Of a DNA stretch of 64,000 bases, positions 8,092 through 16,900 are shown in pieces; the first letter of the stretch is position 1, and each line of letters starts with the position of its first letter. The notes beneath the pieces are model-generated. The model was not told where the DNA came from and made no database searches. It saw only the letters and a list, made by a program, of their open reading frames with translations. Made by a program: the position numbers and the translations under genes. This DNA comes from Legionella moravica DSM 19234 (GTDB lineage: Bacteria; Pseudomonadota; Gammaproteobacteria; Legionellales; Legionellaceae), in assembly GCF_000423305.1 (NCBI RefSeq), contig NZ_KE384001.1:62001-126000 (forward strand). The letters are read 5' to 3'.

Positions 8092-9200
8092 TGAAATGGA
8101 ATTGGCAGATTGAGAATTGGCCTAATTTTACTTGGGACTCAGATAAATTAGTTGTGTATGAACAATCTTTTACTGAGAGTGCTGGGATTATTATTGGTTC
8201 CTCACAACATATTTCTCAAGAAGGTAAGCAAAATTTATTCATCGATTTAATGTGTACTGATGCTTTGGATAGCTCTGAAATTGAAGGAGAGCATTTAAAC
8301 AGGGATAGTGTTCAATCTTCTATAAAAAAAGAGTTAGGGTTATCTACTGAAGCCCCTAGAGCTAGCCTGGCAGAACGTGGGATCGCTAAAATGATAGTTA
8401 ATTTATATCAAACGATTTCTAGTCCACTAACACATCAGGTTTTATTTGAATGGCATCAATTTTTAATGAGTAATAGCCATCATTTAGAAAATATTGGCCA
8501 ATATCGTAGCCATGAGGAAGCAATGCAGATTGTTTCTGGGCCTGATTATGATCGAAAAATCCATTTTGAAGCGCCTCCTTCAAAATGTGTTATGGCTGAA
8601 ATGGAGCCATTTATTAATTGGTTTGAAAGGAGTTCTCCAGCCGGCTCAGCGCCTTTATCCACATTAACTCGAGCAGGAATAGCCCATTTATGGTTTGAGA
8701 GTATTCATCCTTTTGAAGATGGGAATGGAAGAATAGGGAGGGCTATAGCAGAAAAAGCGTTGTCTCAAGGTTTTTCAAAACCAGTAATGACAGTATTAGC
8801 TAAAATATTATTAAAAAAGAGAAAGGAATATTATCAACAATTAGGTTTGGCAAGTAAAAGCTTAGACCTGACATCTTGGCTTTTATGGTTTGCTAATATC
8901 GCTTTGGAGGCGCAACAAAGCACTTATTTGTATATTGATTTTATTATTAAGAAATCTGTGATCTTAAAGGAAGCGGAAGGGAACATTAATCCAAGACAGG
9001 AAAAGGTTTTATTAAGATTATTTCATGCTGGGCCTGATGGATTTGTAGGTGGTTTAAGTGCTAAAAATTATATGAGCATTACTGGTGCGCCAATCGCTAC
9101 AACAACCAGAGATCTGAATGACTTGGTTAAAAAAAATATTCTCAAAAGAATCGGCGAACTTAAAGCGACTCGTTATTTTTTAAATCTGGATAAGGCTTAA
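8091..9200 (+). CDS. Fic-family protein with DUF4172 and C-terminal winged helix
   Basis: 369 residues. Residues 1-80 (MKWNWQIENWPNFTWD and following) fit DUF4172, which often precedes bacterial Fic domains. SSEIEGE at about 63-69 matches the inhibitory (S/T)xxxE(G/N) helix of class II Fic proteins. The Fic motif HPFEDGNGRIGR is intact, so AMPylation of a bacterial target is plausible. The last 70 residues (NPRQEKVLLRLF, then SITGAPIATTTRDLNDLVKK) form a winged helix of the kind that reads DNA. GAGG lies 9 bp before the ATG. The gene stands alone behind two dyads, which points to self-regulation rather than secretion. A Dot/Icm effector role is less likely. Confidence 0.85.
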   Translation: MKWNWQIENWPNFTWDSDKLVVYEQSFTESAGIIIGSSQHISQEGKQNLFIDLMCTDALDSSEIEGEHLNRDSVQSSIKKELGLSTEAPRASLAERGIAKMIVNLYQTISSPLTHQVLFEWHQFLMSNSHHLENIGQYRSHEEAMQIVSGPDYDRKIHFEAPPSKCVMAEMEPFINWFERSSPAGSAPLSTLTRAGIAHLWFESIHPFEDGNGRIGRAIAEKALSQGFSKPVMTVLAKILLKKRKEYYQQLGLASKSLDLTSWLLWFANIALEAQQSTYLYIDFIIKKSVILKEAEGNINPRQEKVLLRLFHAGPDGFVGGLSAKNYMSITGAPIATTTRDLNDLVKKNILKRIGELKATRYFLNLDKA

Positions 9201-9313
9201 ATGGAATTTGCTGAATTTGGTAATTCTGAGCGCATAGCATTAATAAATGATAAGAGAACGAGATAATAAATGAAAATATTACAAGTAGGAATTATGCCAC
9301 GAGATATAGAAGT

Positions 9314-9356
9314 CAGGGTCAGGTCTTGAATTGTGAATTCTTAATTACAGCACATG
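9314..9356. repeat. Left REP half-site of the RAYT element
   Basis: The 43-bp run beginning CAGGGTCAGGTCTTGAATT and ending TTACAGCACATG repeats the left half of the solo unit at 7773-7815 with a single change (CTC to CTT). After the ATG it diverges into the sequence leading to the transposase gene. Confidence 0.8.
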
Positions 9357-9427
9357 AATCTATTGACGATCCGAATCAAATAGATTAAAAGCATTAGGAA
9401 AGGAAAATTAAAAATTAATAGTCCAAC

Positions 9428-10261
9428 ATGGCAAGATCACTACGGATAGAATTTCCAGGAGCCTTGTATCATATCACCTCTAGGGGTGATGGTCGGGAGC
9501 GCATTTACATTTCAGAAGAAGATCGAAATTTATTTTTAAATACTCTTTCGGAGACCTGTTTAAGATACACATGGGTGTGTTATGCGTACTGTCTCATGGA
9601 TAACCATTATCATTTGTTAATAGAGACTCCAGCCGGCAATTTAAGTAAAGGTATGCAATTACTTAACGGCGTCTATACTCAAAAATTTAATCGAATACAC
9701 AATCGTGTGGGGCATGTTTTTCAAGGACGATTCAAATCAATATCAGTTGATAAAGACCATTATTTGCTTGAGCTATCAAGATACATTGTATTAAATCCTA
9801 TACGCGCAAAAATGGTTACTTCACCGCATGAATGGAAATGGAGTAGTTATCTAGCAACAATATTAAAAGAGACTAAACCAAATTGGTTATATGTAGATAA
9901 AATTCTCTGTTTATTTAGTGAAGATGTATCCGAAGCCATTAGGAAATATCAACAGTTTGTAATTGATGGAATAATGAGTAAGTCTCCTTGGAGTGATTTA
10001 AAAAAACAAATTTATTTGGGGAATGATGAGTTCATTAATGAGATGTTGAAAAAGATTGACCCTCAAATGAATTTAATAGACATCCCGAAAGCTCAATATG
10101 AAACGGAGATACACACATTGAAAGAAATAGAACAGAAGGCAGATACAAGAAAAGAAAGAATTCAAATTGCATACAAATGCGGACAATTTAGTTTAAAAGA
10201 AATAGGAGATTATTTTGGTTTGAATTATTCTAGTGTAAGTAAAATAGTCAAAAAATTATGA
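9428..10261 (+). CDS. REP-associated tyrosine transposase (RAYT, Y1/HUH type)
   Basis: 277 residues. The opening MARSLRIEFPGALYHITSRG and MDNHYHLLIETP give the HUH metal-binding His pair. GVYTQKFNRIHNRVGHVFQGRFKS carries the candidate catalytic Tyr, and SRYIVLNPIRAKMV is the usual family helix. RAYTs nick and join single-stranded REP DNA. The C-terminus adds about 35 residues with a helix-turn-helix look (FSLKEIGDYFGLNYSSVSKIV), as in longer RAYT variants where it may guide REP recognition. REP halves flank the gene on both sides. The ribosome binding site is poor, consistent with low expression. Confidence 0.9.
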   Translation: MARSLRIEFPGALYHITSRGDGRERIYISEEDRNLFLNTLSETCLRYTWVCYAYCLMDNHYHLLIETPAGNLSKGMQLLNGVYTQKFNRIHNRVGHVFQGRFKSISVDKDHYLLELSRYIVLNPIRAKMVTSPHEWKWSSYLATILKETKPNWLYVDKILCLFSEDVSEAIRKYQQFVIDGIMSKSPWSDLKKQIYLGNDEFINEMLKKIDPQMNLIDIPKAQYETEIHTLKEIEQKADTRKERIQIAYKCGQFSLKEIGDYFGLNYSSVSKIVKKL

Positions 10262-10278
10262 CTATAGATTTCTAAATT

Positions 10279-10340
10279 CAAAATTCAAGGCCTGACCCTG
10301 CTGACTGCGTATACTGCTGACTGTGACCCTGCTGAGCCCT
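10279..10340. repeat. Right REP half-site and degenerate copies
   Basis: CAAAATTCAAGGCCTGACCC and CTGCTGAC (10279-10305) equal the right half of the solo unit. Degenerate TGACCCTGCTGA and TACTGCTGACTG pieces follow to about 10340. Confidence 0.75.
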
Positions 10341-10368
10341 TGTTGATATTAAATGAACGCAAATGAGC

Positions 10369-10908
10369 TTATTGTTCTCTTTTAATGCTATAGAGAACGT
10401 GTTGCGAAAGCCGGTGATTCAGTGGCAGTTTGGGATGGGCAAAAGAGCCATTTATATCATGCGCCATACCGATTTTTTCCATTACTTTTCGTGAGCGTAG
10501 GTTGTTTGGCACTGTGAATGCAACTATTTCGCTGAGTTTAAGTTGATTAAAGCCATAATCTAAGGAAGCTAAAGCACCCTCTGTTGCATATCCATATCCC
10601 CAATATTGGGAGCCTAAACGCCAGCCAATTTCAACGGCAGGTGAAAAATGGGTAGGTTGATCGAAATAGTTGAGACCGATAAAGCCTATCAGTTCGCCTG
10701 TGTTTTGTAATTCAACTGCCCACAGCATGTAATGACGGATTTTAAACTGTGCATTCTGATGCTGCATAAATTGATTTATTTGCACCTCGGACATGGCTCC
10801 GGGCAAGAATTCCAGTACCTTTTCATCCTGATTTATTTCAAAGTATGGTTTGCGATCTTGTTCATACCAGGGTCTTAATATTAATCGAGAAGTTTTGATG
10901 ATGGCCAT
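10369..10908 (-). CDS. GNAT acetyltransferase, RimJ/RimL-like
   Basis: 179 residues. TSRLILRPWYEQDRKPYF is the typical RimJ/RimL opening and EIGWRLGSQYWGYGYATEG is the acetyl-CoA binding loop region (motif A), followed by VPNNLRSRKVMEKIGM. Such enzymes acetylate protein N-termini or small molecules; the target is unknown. It lies 15 bp downstream of a second GNAT gene on the same strand, so the two are probably co-transcribed. Confidence 0.85.
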   Translation of the reverse strand: MAIIKTSRLILRPWYEQDRKPYFEINQDEKVLEFLPGAMSEVQINQFMQHQNAQFKIRHYMLWAVELQNTGELIGFIGLNYFDQPTHFSPAVEIGWRLGSQYWGYGYATEGALASLDYGFNQLKLSEIVAFTVPNNLRSRKVMEKIGMAHDINGSFAHPKLPLNHRLSQHVLYSIKREQ

Positions 10909-10923
10909 GTTATTGAATTCCCG

Positions 10924-11433
10924 CTATTGGTTTGCTAACCAATCTTCATATGTTAGGGCAAAACGAAAATGATCTTGCCAAATGCCATTGATTTTCAAAT
11001 ATCGGGGTGAAAACCCTTCTTTGATAAACCCGTTCTTCTTCGCAAGTTGTATTGATGCAGTATTTCTAGGTTGAATATTGGCTTCAATTCGATGAAGATC
11101 CAAAGTTGTGAATATTTCTTTAAGAACTAATTTAAGCGCCTGATTCATTAATCCTTTTCCAGCGTATTCCGCAGTGGCGTAATACCCTAAATAAGCGCTT
11201 TTAAATACGCCTCTCATGATACCGCTAATATTAAAAACACCAATAATCTGCTCGTCGACATTCCAGGCAAAATAGTATTGTTCACTTTCTTGATTGCCTT
11301 TATTCAAGTAAAGTCGAAATTCTTCAGAAGTTGTCGGTACTGTTATAAAAGGAAAATAAAAATCGCGGCTTTTTTTGATTGCAGAAATAAACGCTGTTTC
11401 ATCTTGGAGAGATGGTTCGCGAAGAACAATCAT
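10924..11433 (-). CDS. GNAT acetyltransferase, RimJ-like
   Basis: 169 residues. It has REPSLQDETAFISAIKKS at the start, then YYATAEYAGKGLMNQALKL as the acetyl-CoA loop and IQPRNTASIQLAKKNGFIKEG, the pattern of ribosomal-protein alanine acetyltransferases. It is the upstream member of a two-gene GNAT unit and is divergent from the NTPase gene at 11517. Whether it modifies ribosomal proteins or another substrate cannot be told. Confidence 0.85.
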   Translation of the reverse strand: MIVLREPSLQDETAFISAIKKSRDFYFPFITVPTTSEEFRLYLNKGNQESEQYYFAWNVDEQIIGVFNISGIMRGVFKSAYLGYYATAEYAGKGLMNQALKLVLKEIFTTLDLHRIEANIQPRNTASIQLAKKNGFIKEGFSPRYLKINGIWQDHFRFALTYEDWLANQ

Positions 11434-11516
11434 TTCATTCTCATGGGCTAAATTATGTAGCTTGATATTATATCATGGTTATAACAATATTTTATTTTAA
11501 CAGAACTAAGGAATTG

Positions 11517-12050
11517 ATGAACCAATTTTACATATTAACCGGAGCGCCAGGCAGCGGTAAAACATCTATGTTAGTTGAATTAGCAAAGCGAGGATTCCCT
11601 GTTATTGATGAGCCTGCCAGGCGAGTTTTAGCGCAACAAAGGCTCATTGATGGGGAGGGTGTTTATGACAAAAATCCCTTTTTGTTTAAAGAGTTGATGT
11701 TATCAAGGATGCTTTATGACTACGAGAACGCCCCAAAATATGATTTGGTTTTTTTTGACAGAGGACTTCCTGACCTTATCGCTTACAGCAAGTGTTTTAG
11801 TTTAGATATTGGTTCTGAGCTAAAAGCCAGTCGTAAAAATCGATATAATTCAATGGTTTTTTTTGCTCCAGCATGGGAACAGATTTATATCAATGACGAT
11901 GAACGACAGATTACTTTTGAAGCGGCTCAGGTATTTGAAAATGATTTAAGGCAAGCGTATTCAGAGTTAGGATATCAATTGGTTAATATTCCTTTAATAA
12001 CTGTTTCCGGCAGGGTAAATTTTATCTTGAAAACTATTCGGGGTGTTTGA
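11517..12050 (+). CDS. P-loop NTPase of the AAA_28 type
   Basis: 177 residues starting MNQFYILTGAPGSGKTSML, a clean Walker A (GAPGSGKT) near the N-terminus. A Walker B-like VFFDRGLPDLIAYSKC follows, and PVIDEPARRVLAQQ is typical of AAA_28/NadR-like nucleotide kinases. It may phosphorylate a small molecule or nucleotide. The ATG at 11517 is chosen because AAGGA lies 5 bp upstream; the frame extends to 11475 but without a binding site. No operon partner: the next gene is on the other strand. Confidence 0.8.
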   Translation: MNQFYILTGAPGSGKTSMLVELAKRGFPVIDEPARRVLAQQRLIDGEGVYDKNPFLFKELMLSRMLYDYENAPKYDLVFFDRGLPDLIAYSKCFSLDIGSELKASRKNRYNSMVFFAPAWEQIYINDDERQITFEAAQVFENDLRQAYSELGYQLVNIPLITVSGRVNFILKTIRGV

Positions 12051-12118
12051 ATTACAGCATAAAAAACATTATGAGGTTTGGTACTTTTAAACACGGCTTA
12101 CCCACTAAAAACTACGAT

Positions 12119-12211
12119 ATTATGGATACATCTTATCTCCAACAAGCAAATTATTTTAACAGCGCCAATCGGTATTTTCCAATTTGATTAATTATCAACT
12201 GTATCCATAAT
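12119..12211. repeat. 12-bp inverted repeat around a gene remnant
   Basis: ATTATGGATACA (12119-12130) and its reverse complement TGTATCCATAAT (12200-12211) enclose 69 bp that contain the GNAT-like remnant at 12151. It may mark an insertion or excision event, or be a long hairpin terminator for the NTPase gene. Confidence 0.45.
12151..12186 (-). pseudogene. Remnant of a GNAT C-terminus
   Basis: Minus-strand translation gives QIGKYRLALLK followed by a stop. The GNAT protein encoded at 22226-23086 ends EIGRYRLALLK and stop. The match covers only about 11 residues plus the stop, so it is probably the tail of a deleted paralog, with chance resemblance as the alternative. Confidence 0.4.
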
Positions 12212-12263
12212 TAAAACCATAAGGCATCCTTTGCTGAGGTTTTCAACTGGATAAAAACTGGTC

Positions 12264-13556
12264 TCAAGGGATTAGCCGAGTTGAGTGTTGCTCGTCCGAG
12301 GTTACGTTATCGTGTTTGTCCTCCTGAGGCTCTAGCGCGCGGAATAATTTTGAAAGCATTGAATGCCTCTTGATGCAATGATTATGAAGCCCGATTACTC
12401 TGCGTCTTGCCATGATGGAATCATCAAAGATAAGTGCCGAAGGAATTTTAGCGAATTGCTGAATGCTCATAATGTCTTTCACTGCAACCTGGTCAAAGCC
12501 ATTAGATCTTAAATCAATGGATTCGAGATTGTTTGGCATGCAGTTTATGATATGGCTAAGAGCTAACAGTGATTTTTTGTAGAACTGGTTTCTGCTTAAA
12601 TCAAGTGACTGTAACCATTTGGGTAGGACTTTAATCATGGCGATGAGGTTTCTAGATGATTTTTGGTATAGGAGGTTTCCGCTTAAATCAAGAAAATTTA
12701 AGCCCTGGGGAAGTTGTTGGAAAATAGCCAGGAGGTTTTCTCCTGATTTTTGGTAGAGTGCATTTCCGCTCAAAGAGAGTGAGCGCAGATCTCTTGGCAG
12801 GGCGTTCATGATAATTACAAGATTATCAACAGAATGATTATAAAACAGGTTGTTATTGCCAAGATCGAGCGTGTGCAGATTTTTGGGCAAGGCCCTCATA
12901 ATAGATACGAATTCCAGTGCTGATTTGCGATAGAGGCTATTTCCACTTAATCCAAGTGATTTCAGATCAGCTGGTAAGGCATTTATAAGGCGATGCAAGA
13001 CATGAGCAGCTTGGGTACCAAAAGCATTTTCGCGTAAATCCAGTGAGTGCAGATGAGCAGGCAGCGCTTGGAAAAGGGCTCTGAGTTCCTCATAGGATTT
13101 ATTGCCAAGATTATTGCCATGCAAATCAAGCGACTGCAGCGTTTTAGGCAATGCGTTCATAATGGCTGCTAAATTTTGGTCGGATTTCAGGGGAAGTGAA
13201 TGCCAGCCCAACTTCAGGGATTTTAGGCTTACTGGCAAAGCGCTCATAATTTGTTCCAGGTCTTTGGCAGGTTTGATGCAGAGTTTGTTCCAACCCAAAT
13301 CGAGGGATTCAAGGCTAACGGGTAAGGCCCTGATGATGGTTACAAGATCTGAAACGGATTTAAGGTAGAGACCGTTGGAGCGTAAATTAATTGATCGGAT
13401 GTCCTTCGGCAGAGCATTCATGATGGCAACAACATCGGCACAGGAACGGTTGCCAAGATCATTTCTGCTTAAATCTATGTCGGTATTAAGCCGAGGCAGT
13501 GCCGCCAGTTCAAGAAGAATTTGAGGTAGTGTTTTTCCATAAAAACAAACTTTCAT
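12264..13556 (-). CDS. Leucine-rich-repeat protein, candidate Dot/Icm effector
   Basis: 430 residues with about 12 consecutive repeats of roughly 30-33 residues following the pattern LP-x-x-L-x-SLDL-x-x-N-x-L-x-x-KS-x-x-x-L-x-x-I-x-x-A. This is the ribonuclease-inhibitor-like LRR class shared with many Legionella Leg/LegL effectors. The repeats run from about residue 20 to 360, and a charged C-terminal tail (EPQEDKHDNVTSDEQHS) resembles an acidic Dot/Icm translocation signal. No signal peptide or enzyme domain is visible, so it is likely a protein-binding scaffold. AAGGA lies 7 bp before the ATG. The repeat DNA is conserved enough for recombination to change repeat number. Effector status is inferred from architecture. 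Confidence 0.8.
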   Translation of the reverse strand: MKVCFYGKTLPQILLELAALPRLNTDIDLSRNDLGNRSCADVVAIMNALPKDIRSINLRSNGLYLKSVSDLVTIIRALPVSLESLDLGWNKLCIKPAKDLEQIMSALPVSLKSLKLGWHSLPLKSDQNLAAIMNALPKTLQSLDLHGNNLGNKSYEELRALFQALPAHLHSLDLRENAFGTQAAHVLHRLINALPADLKSLGLSGNSLYRKSALEFVSIMRALPKNLHTLDLGNNNLFYNHSVDNLVIIMNALPRDLRSLSLSGNALYQKSGENLLAIFQQLPQGLNFLDLSGNLLYQKSSRNLIAMIKVLPKWLQSLDLSRNQFYKKSLLALSHIINCMPNNLESIDLRSNGFDQVAVKDIMSIQQFAKIPSALIFDDSIMARRRVIGLHNHCIKRHSMLSKLFRALEPQEDKHDNVTSDEQHSTRLIP

Positions 13557-13936
13557 ACGTTATCCTTAAGTATTCAGCTGCCGAACAGGGAGCGTTTCTG
13601 ATCTGCGGCTGATAAGCAACAAACATCTTAGCATAATGAATTTCTATTTTCATAGGCTAAGATTCAACCGAGCTCTTAGAGACTCTGGCACAGGCAAGTG
13701 CTGGATTTAAAGGGTGACGTTTTGCAGGGAACTCACTAGGACTTGTTATGGACATACATCCGTTTTTAATGGGACGTTGGGTATTAATGAAAATCTATTA
13801 GCGAGTTGTCTTAAGGGGGCTGTACACATCTTGTCATCTGAAAAATAGACGGATTCCAGGTTCCTTATTCCAAAAAACTTGAACAAATTTATTAAAAGAT
13901 TAAAATATGAACACTTAATTCCGTACAGAAGACACA
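13557..13936. other. Intergenic region between divergent LRR and nucleotidyltransferase genes
   Basis: 380 bp that should hold both promoters. I see AT-rich stretches but no confident -35/-10 pair, hairpin or repeat. A 63-codon minus-strand ORF here has no ribosome binding site and is not called. Confidence 0.4.
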
Positions 13937-16900
13937 ATGCTTAAAAGAAAGCCACGAAAACAGTCCACTCCACTCCATTACTCTCGCACCACCATTGATA
14001 TTAAACCGGCACCAGTAGGGGAGATCACTAAAACAATTTTGGGATCAGATGTTGAGGTAGGCATAGAACAAATATTTTATTTTTTACCACAAAAAAAACA
14101 TCCCTTGTTTTTGGAGTTATATCAGCAATTTTCACGAGAGAATGCCATTAAATTATTTGCTTATACTCAAATTGCGAAGCGTTTTATGGAAATGCCCTCA
14201 ATTTTATGGCACGAGCGTTTGAGATGTCTTCTTGCTCGCTGGAATATTATGAATGAATTGCTTTATCTCGAACATCAATTTGATAAACCCAATTCGTTGA
14301 GGACTGCTGAAAGTATTACTTTCTTTTTGAAAGAGATCCAACAAGACGAAGATGAAATCTGGAATTTTATCGCCAACTTTGCCTTTAATCCAGAGTCATA
14401 TCCTGAAGAATTAAGGGAGCGATTGCAATCTGCATTGAGTCAATCCGTGTTCCTTTACGGAATGGTACCGGGGCATTATGCGTTTAAATTAAGTTATTTA
14501 ACTGGACTTTCAACAGAGGCATCAGCGAAACGCTGGGAAGATTGCCTCTGGACCTACAACAACGCCCTCAGTGCCTATAGGCAATTGCACGAGCTGCTCG
14601 CCACTTTATTAGAACAGAGCAGAAATGCGTTGAGTGCACCTGCATCAAATAAACAATCAACTATGCAACGTAGTCTTACAATTCAAGCCGTTTGTGATGC
14701 GCTAAGGTGTACCAAGCAGGAAATTGAACGATTGCATAAAGAATTTATGTTTAAAGCGCGATTGCCAAACTCATCACCATACATCAATTATTTTGTTTAT
14801 GATCCTCAGTTTGAATCTCAAGAGGATTCTAAAGACAGTGTAATGATTACGAGCATTTTCATGAAACTGGTGATTGCAATACGAAACCAACCACAAATTT
14901 TTGCTAACCCGGAATTTCATATCGCAACACGAGTTTGGTTAAGTAAGCCTGAGAGACTTTCTCAATTATCAGAATGTCTTTTGCAAACATTAAATCACGA
15001 GTTTGGCGTTCTATCGAACCATACTAAAACGATTACTGATTCGTTGATGGTTTTAGCCGATTTTCCTATATATAAACCCTTTTTTGAATTTCAAAAAGTA
15101 CTCGTGTTTTTTTTCAAAATGTTTGAAAACTCAACTACTGTGCATGAGATGTCTTTTTGCCATGGAATCGTTTTTGACCTGTGGCAATATCATTTAGCCT
15201 GTATGGATCTGATGGATATAAGGAACTGCTATAGCCTCAATGAGTGCGATAGATCACTATTTCGTTATCTAAGAACTGAATATTTTGCCACTTTTTACGA
15301 AATTCATAACCGGCTGATTAATCTGTTGAGCATAACATTAAATAACGAAAGTCAGAATGAGAATAACCTGCAAAAAAGTAAAAATGTCTTCTCAAAATTT
15401 GATGAAAACATGTTAAAGACTATGTCGATTCTTCAGAACAGTGTCATTGAGATGACTCTGGAAAATAAAATTGAGAATGCAGAATTACTTCTGGCGAATA
15501 TAGGCGTATTAACGGGCATGATTAATCAACAAAAATTGGAGGGGAACAGCACTTCAACGAGCAAAGACTCGCTATATAACCTCAACAGTCCTGTTTATTG
15601 CATTGCATCGGCAAAAGAACTTCTGGCTGCTCCGCCAACTCCTTGTCTTCAATTGGCAAGAACGCTCCGATTTACTGTGAATACCATAATGAATGTATCG
15701 GAGCTTGCCTCCCCAAATAATCTGACCTATAAAATGATGGAAGATATTCTTGATGCTGCCAATGCCGTACTTGGAGACATTATAGGAAGGTCATCTCAGG
15801 AGAGTTCTCTCTCGGATATTGCAGGCAAAGTAGAAAAAATAGCGCTTAAATTGTCTCATGGTATTTTATCGGGAAATTATGTGCAGCGCCTGGAATTGGC
15901 AAAACGTCTTGCATTAATTCTTGAAGAATGTTTAAAGCGAACAGAGACGCACCTTTTTGATCATTACATCCTGAAAAACGCTCTGGAAATGCTGCATACT
16001 CATATTATTAAGATTAAAAACAATACTTATGCAACGTTAGTACAATTTTTCACCCCAAAAGTTGAGGCTTTGACCGCCTCATTAGAAGAAGCCTCATCAC
16101 TGAAATCCAGTTCATGCTCTGAGAAGGTAAACCCATTAGAGCTTGAAATGCAGTGCCCGGTATTTCTTGAGCTTTTGGAAAAAGCTCTCCAAAGAAAACA
16201 TAAATGGAATAGCATTAATTATCAGGCAGTAGCCAGACTCTTCGCACAACTTGCTCAGACATCAGGCAGTGAACATCTTCAGTGTCGATTATTTATATTG
16301 TTTATTACTTCATTTTATCAACACAAATCTACTAACAGGGCAGATTTAGATGCACGATATACAGCACTTCATCATCTGTTTCTGGCCATACCGCTGCACG
16401 GTGGGTTGATTAAAAATCCTCGATTGAAAAAAACATTTCTTAGTGTTCTCGAGATTTTTTGTAAAGAAGCAGTGCACTGGTCTGAAGAGGGTGAATCTCG
16501 CCGTGCAGAGATCGTTCTTTTTGAGGCAAAAGCATTGCAGGATGCTTTGCAAACGGTTTTAACTCCAGAAGAAGCCTCACATTCGGAACAGTTAATCAAT
16601 ACAATGCTGAAGTCTATTTCGTTCCAAAAACACTATTCCGAACTGCTGACTTTTTTAAAGAATCCTCACCAGCCCCACGCCTTTGAAAATAATTATTGGC
16701 CTCTTACTAAAGAAAAAAAAGAAAGTAACAATTTATTGGAACAATTCCAGTCAGCATGGTACGCACTCTCTTTTAACTCCGGAATGATACAAAGCGAGGG
16801 AGATGCACGGGCATTATATCAAGCATGGTTTGCGGAGTTTATTCAATGCCGTGTTAAAACGACCAAAGAAATGTTACAGATGCGTTGGACAGAACACTAT

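Larger units (their letters stand above)
9314..10305 (+). mobile_element. RAYT gene with flanking REP halves
   Basis: A transposase of the REP-associated tyrosine family lies between the left half (9314-9356) and right half (10279-10305) of a REP palindrome. The solo unit at 7773-7842 carries the same halves fused directly. The solo copy therefore looks like a non-autonomous or internally deleted form of this unit, or this unit like a REP interrupted by its transposase. Boundaries are those of the shared sequence. Confidence 0.65.
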
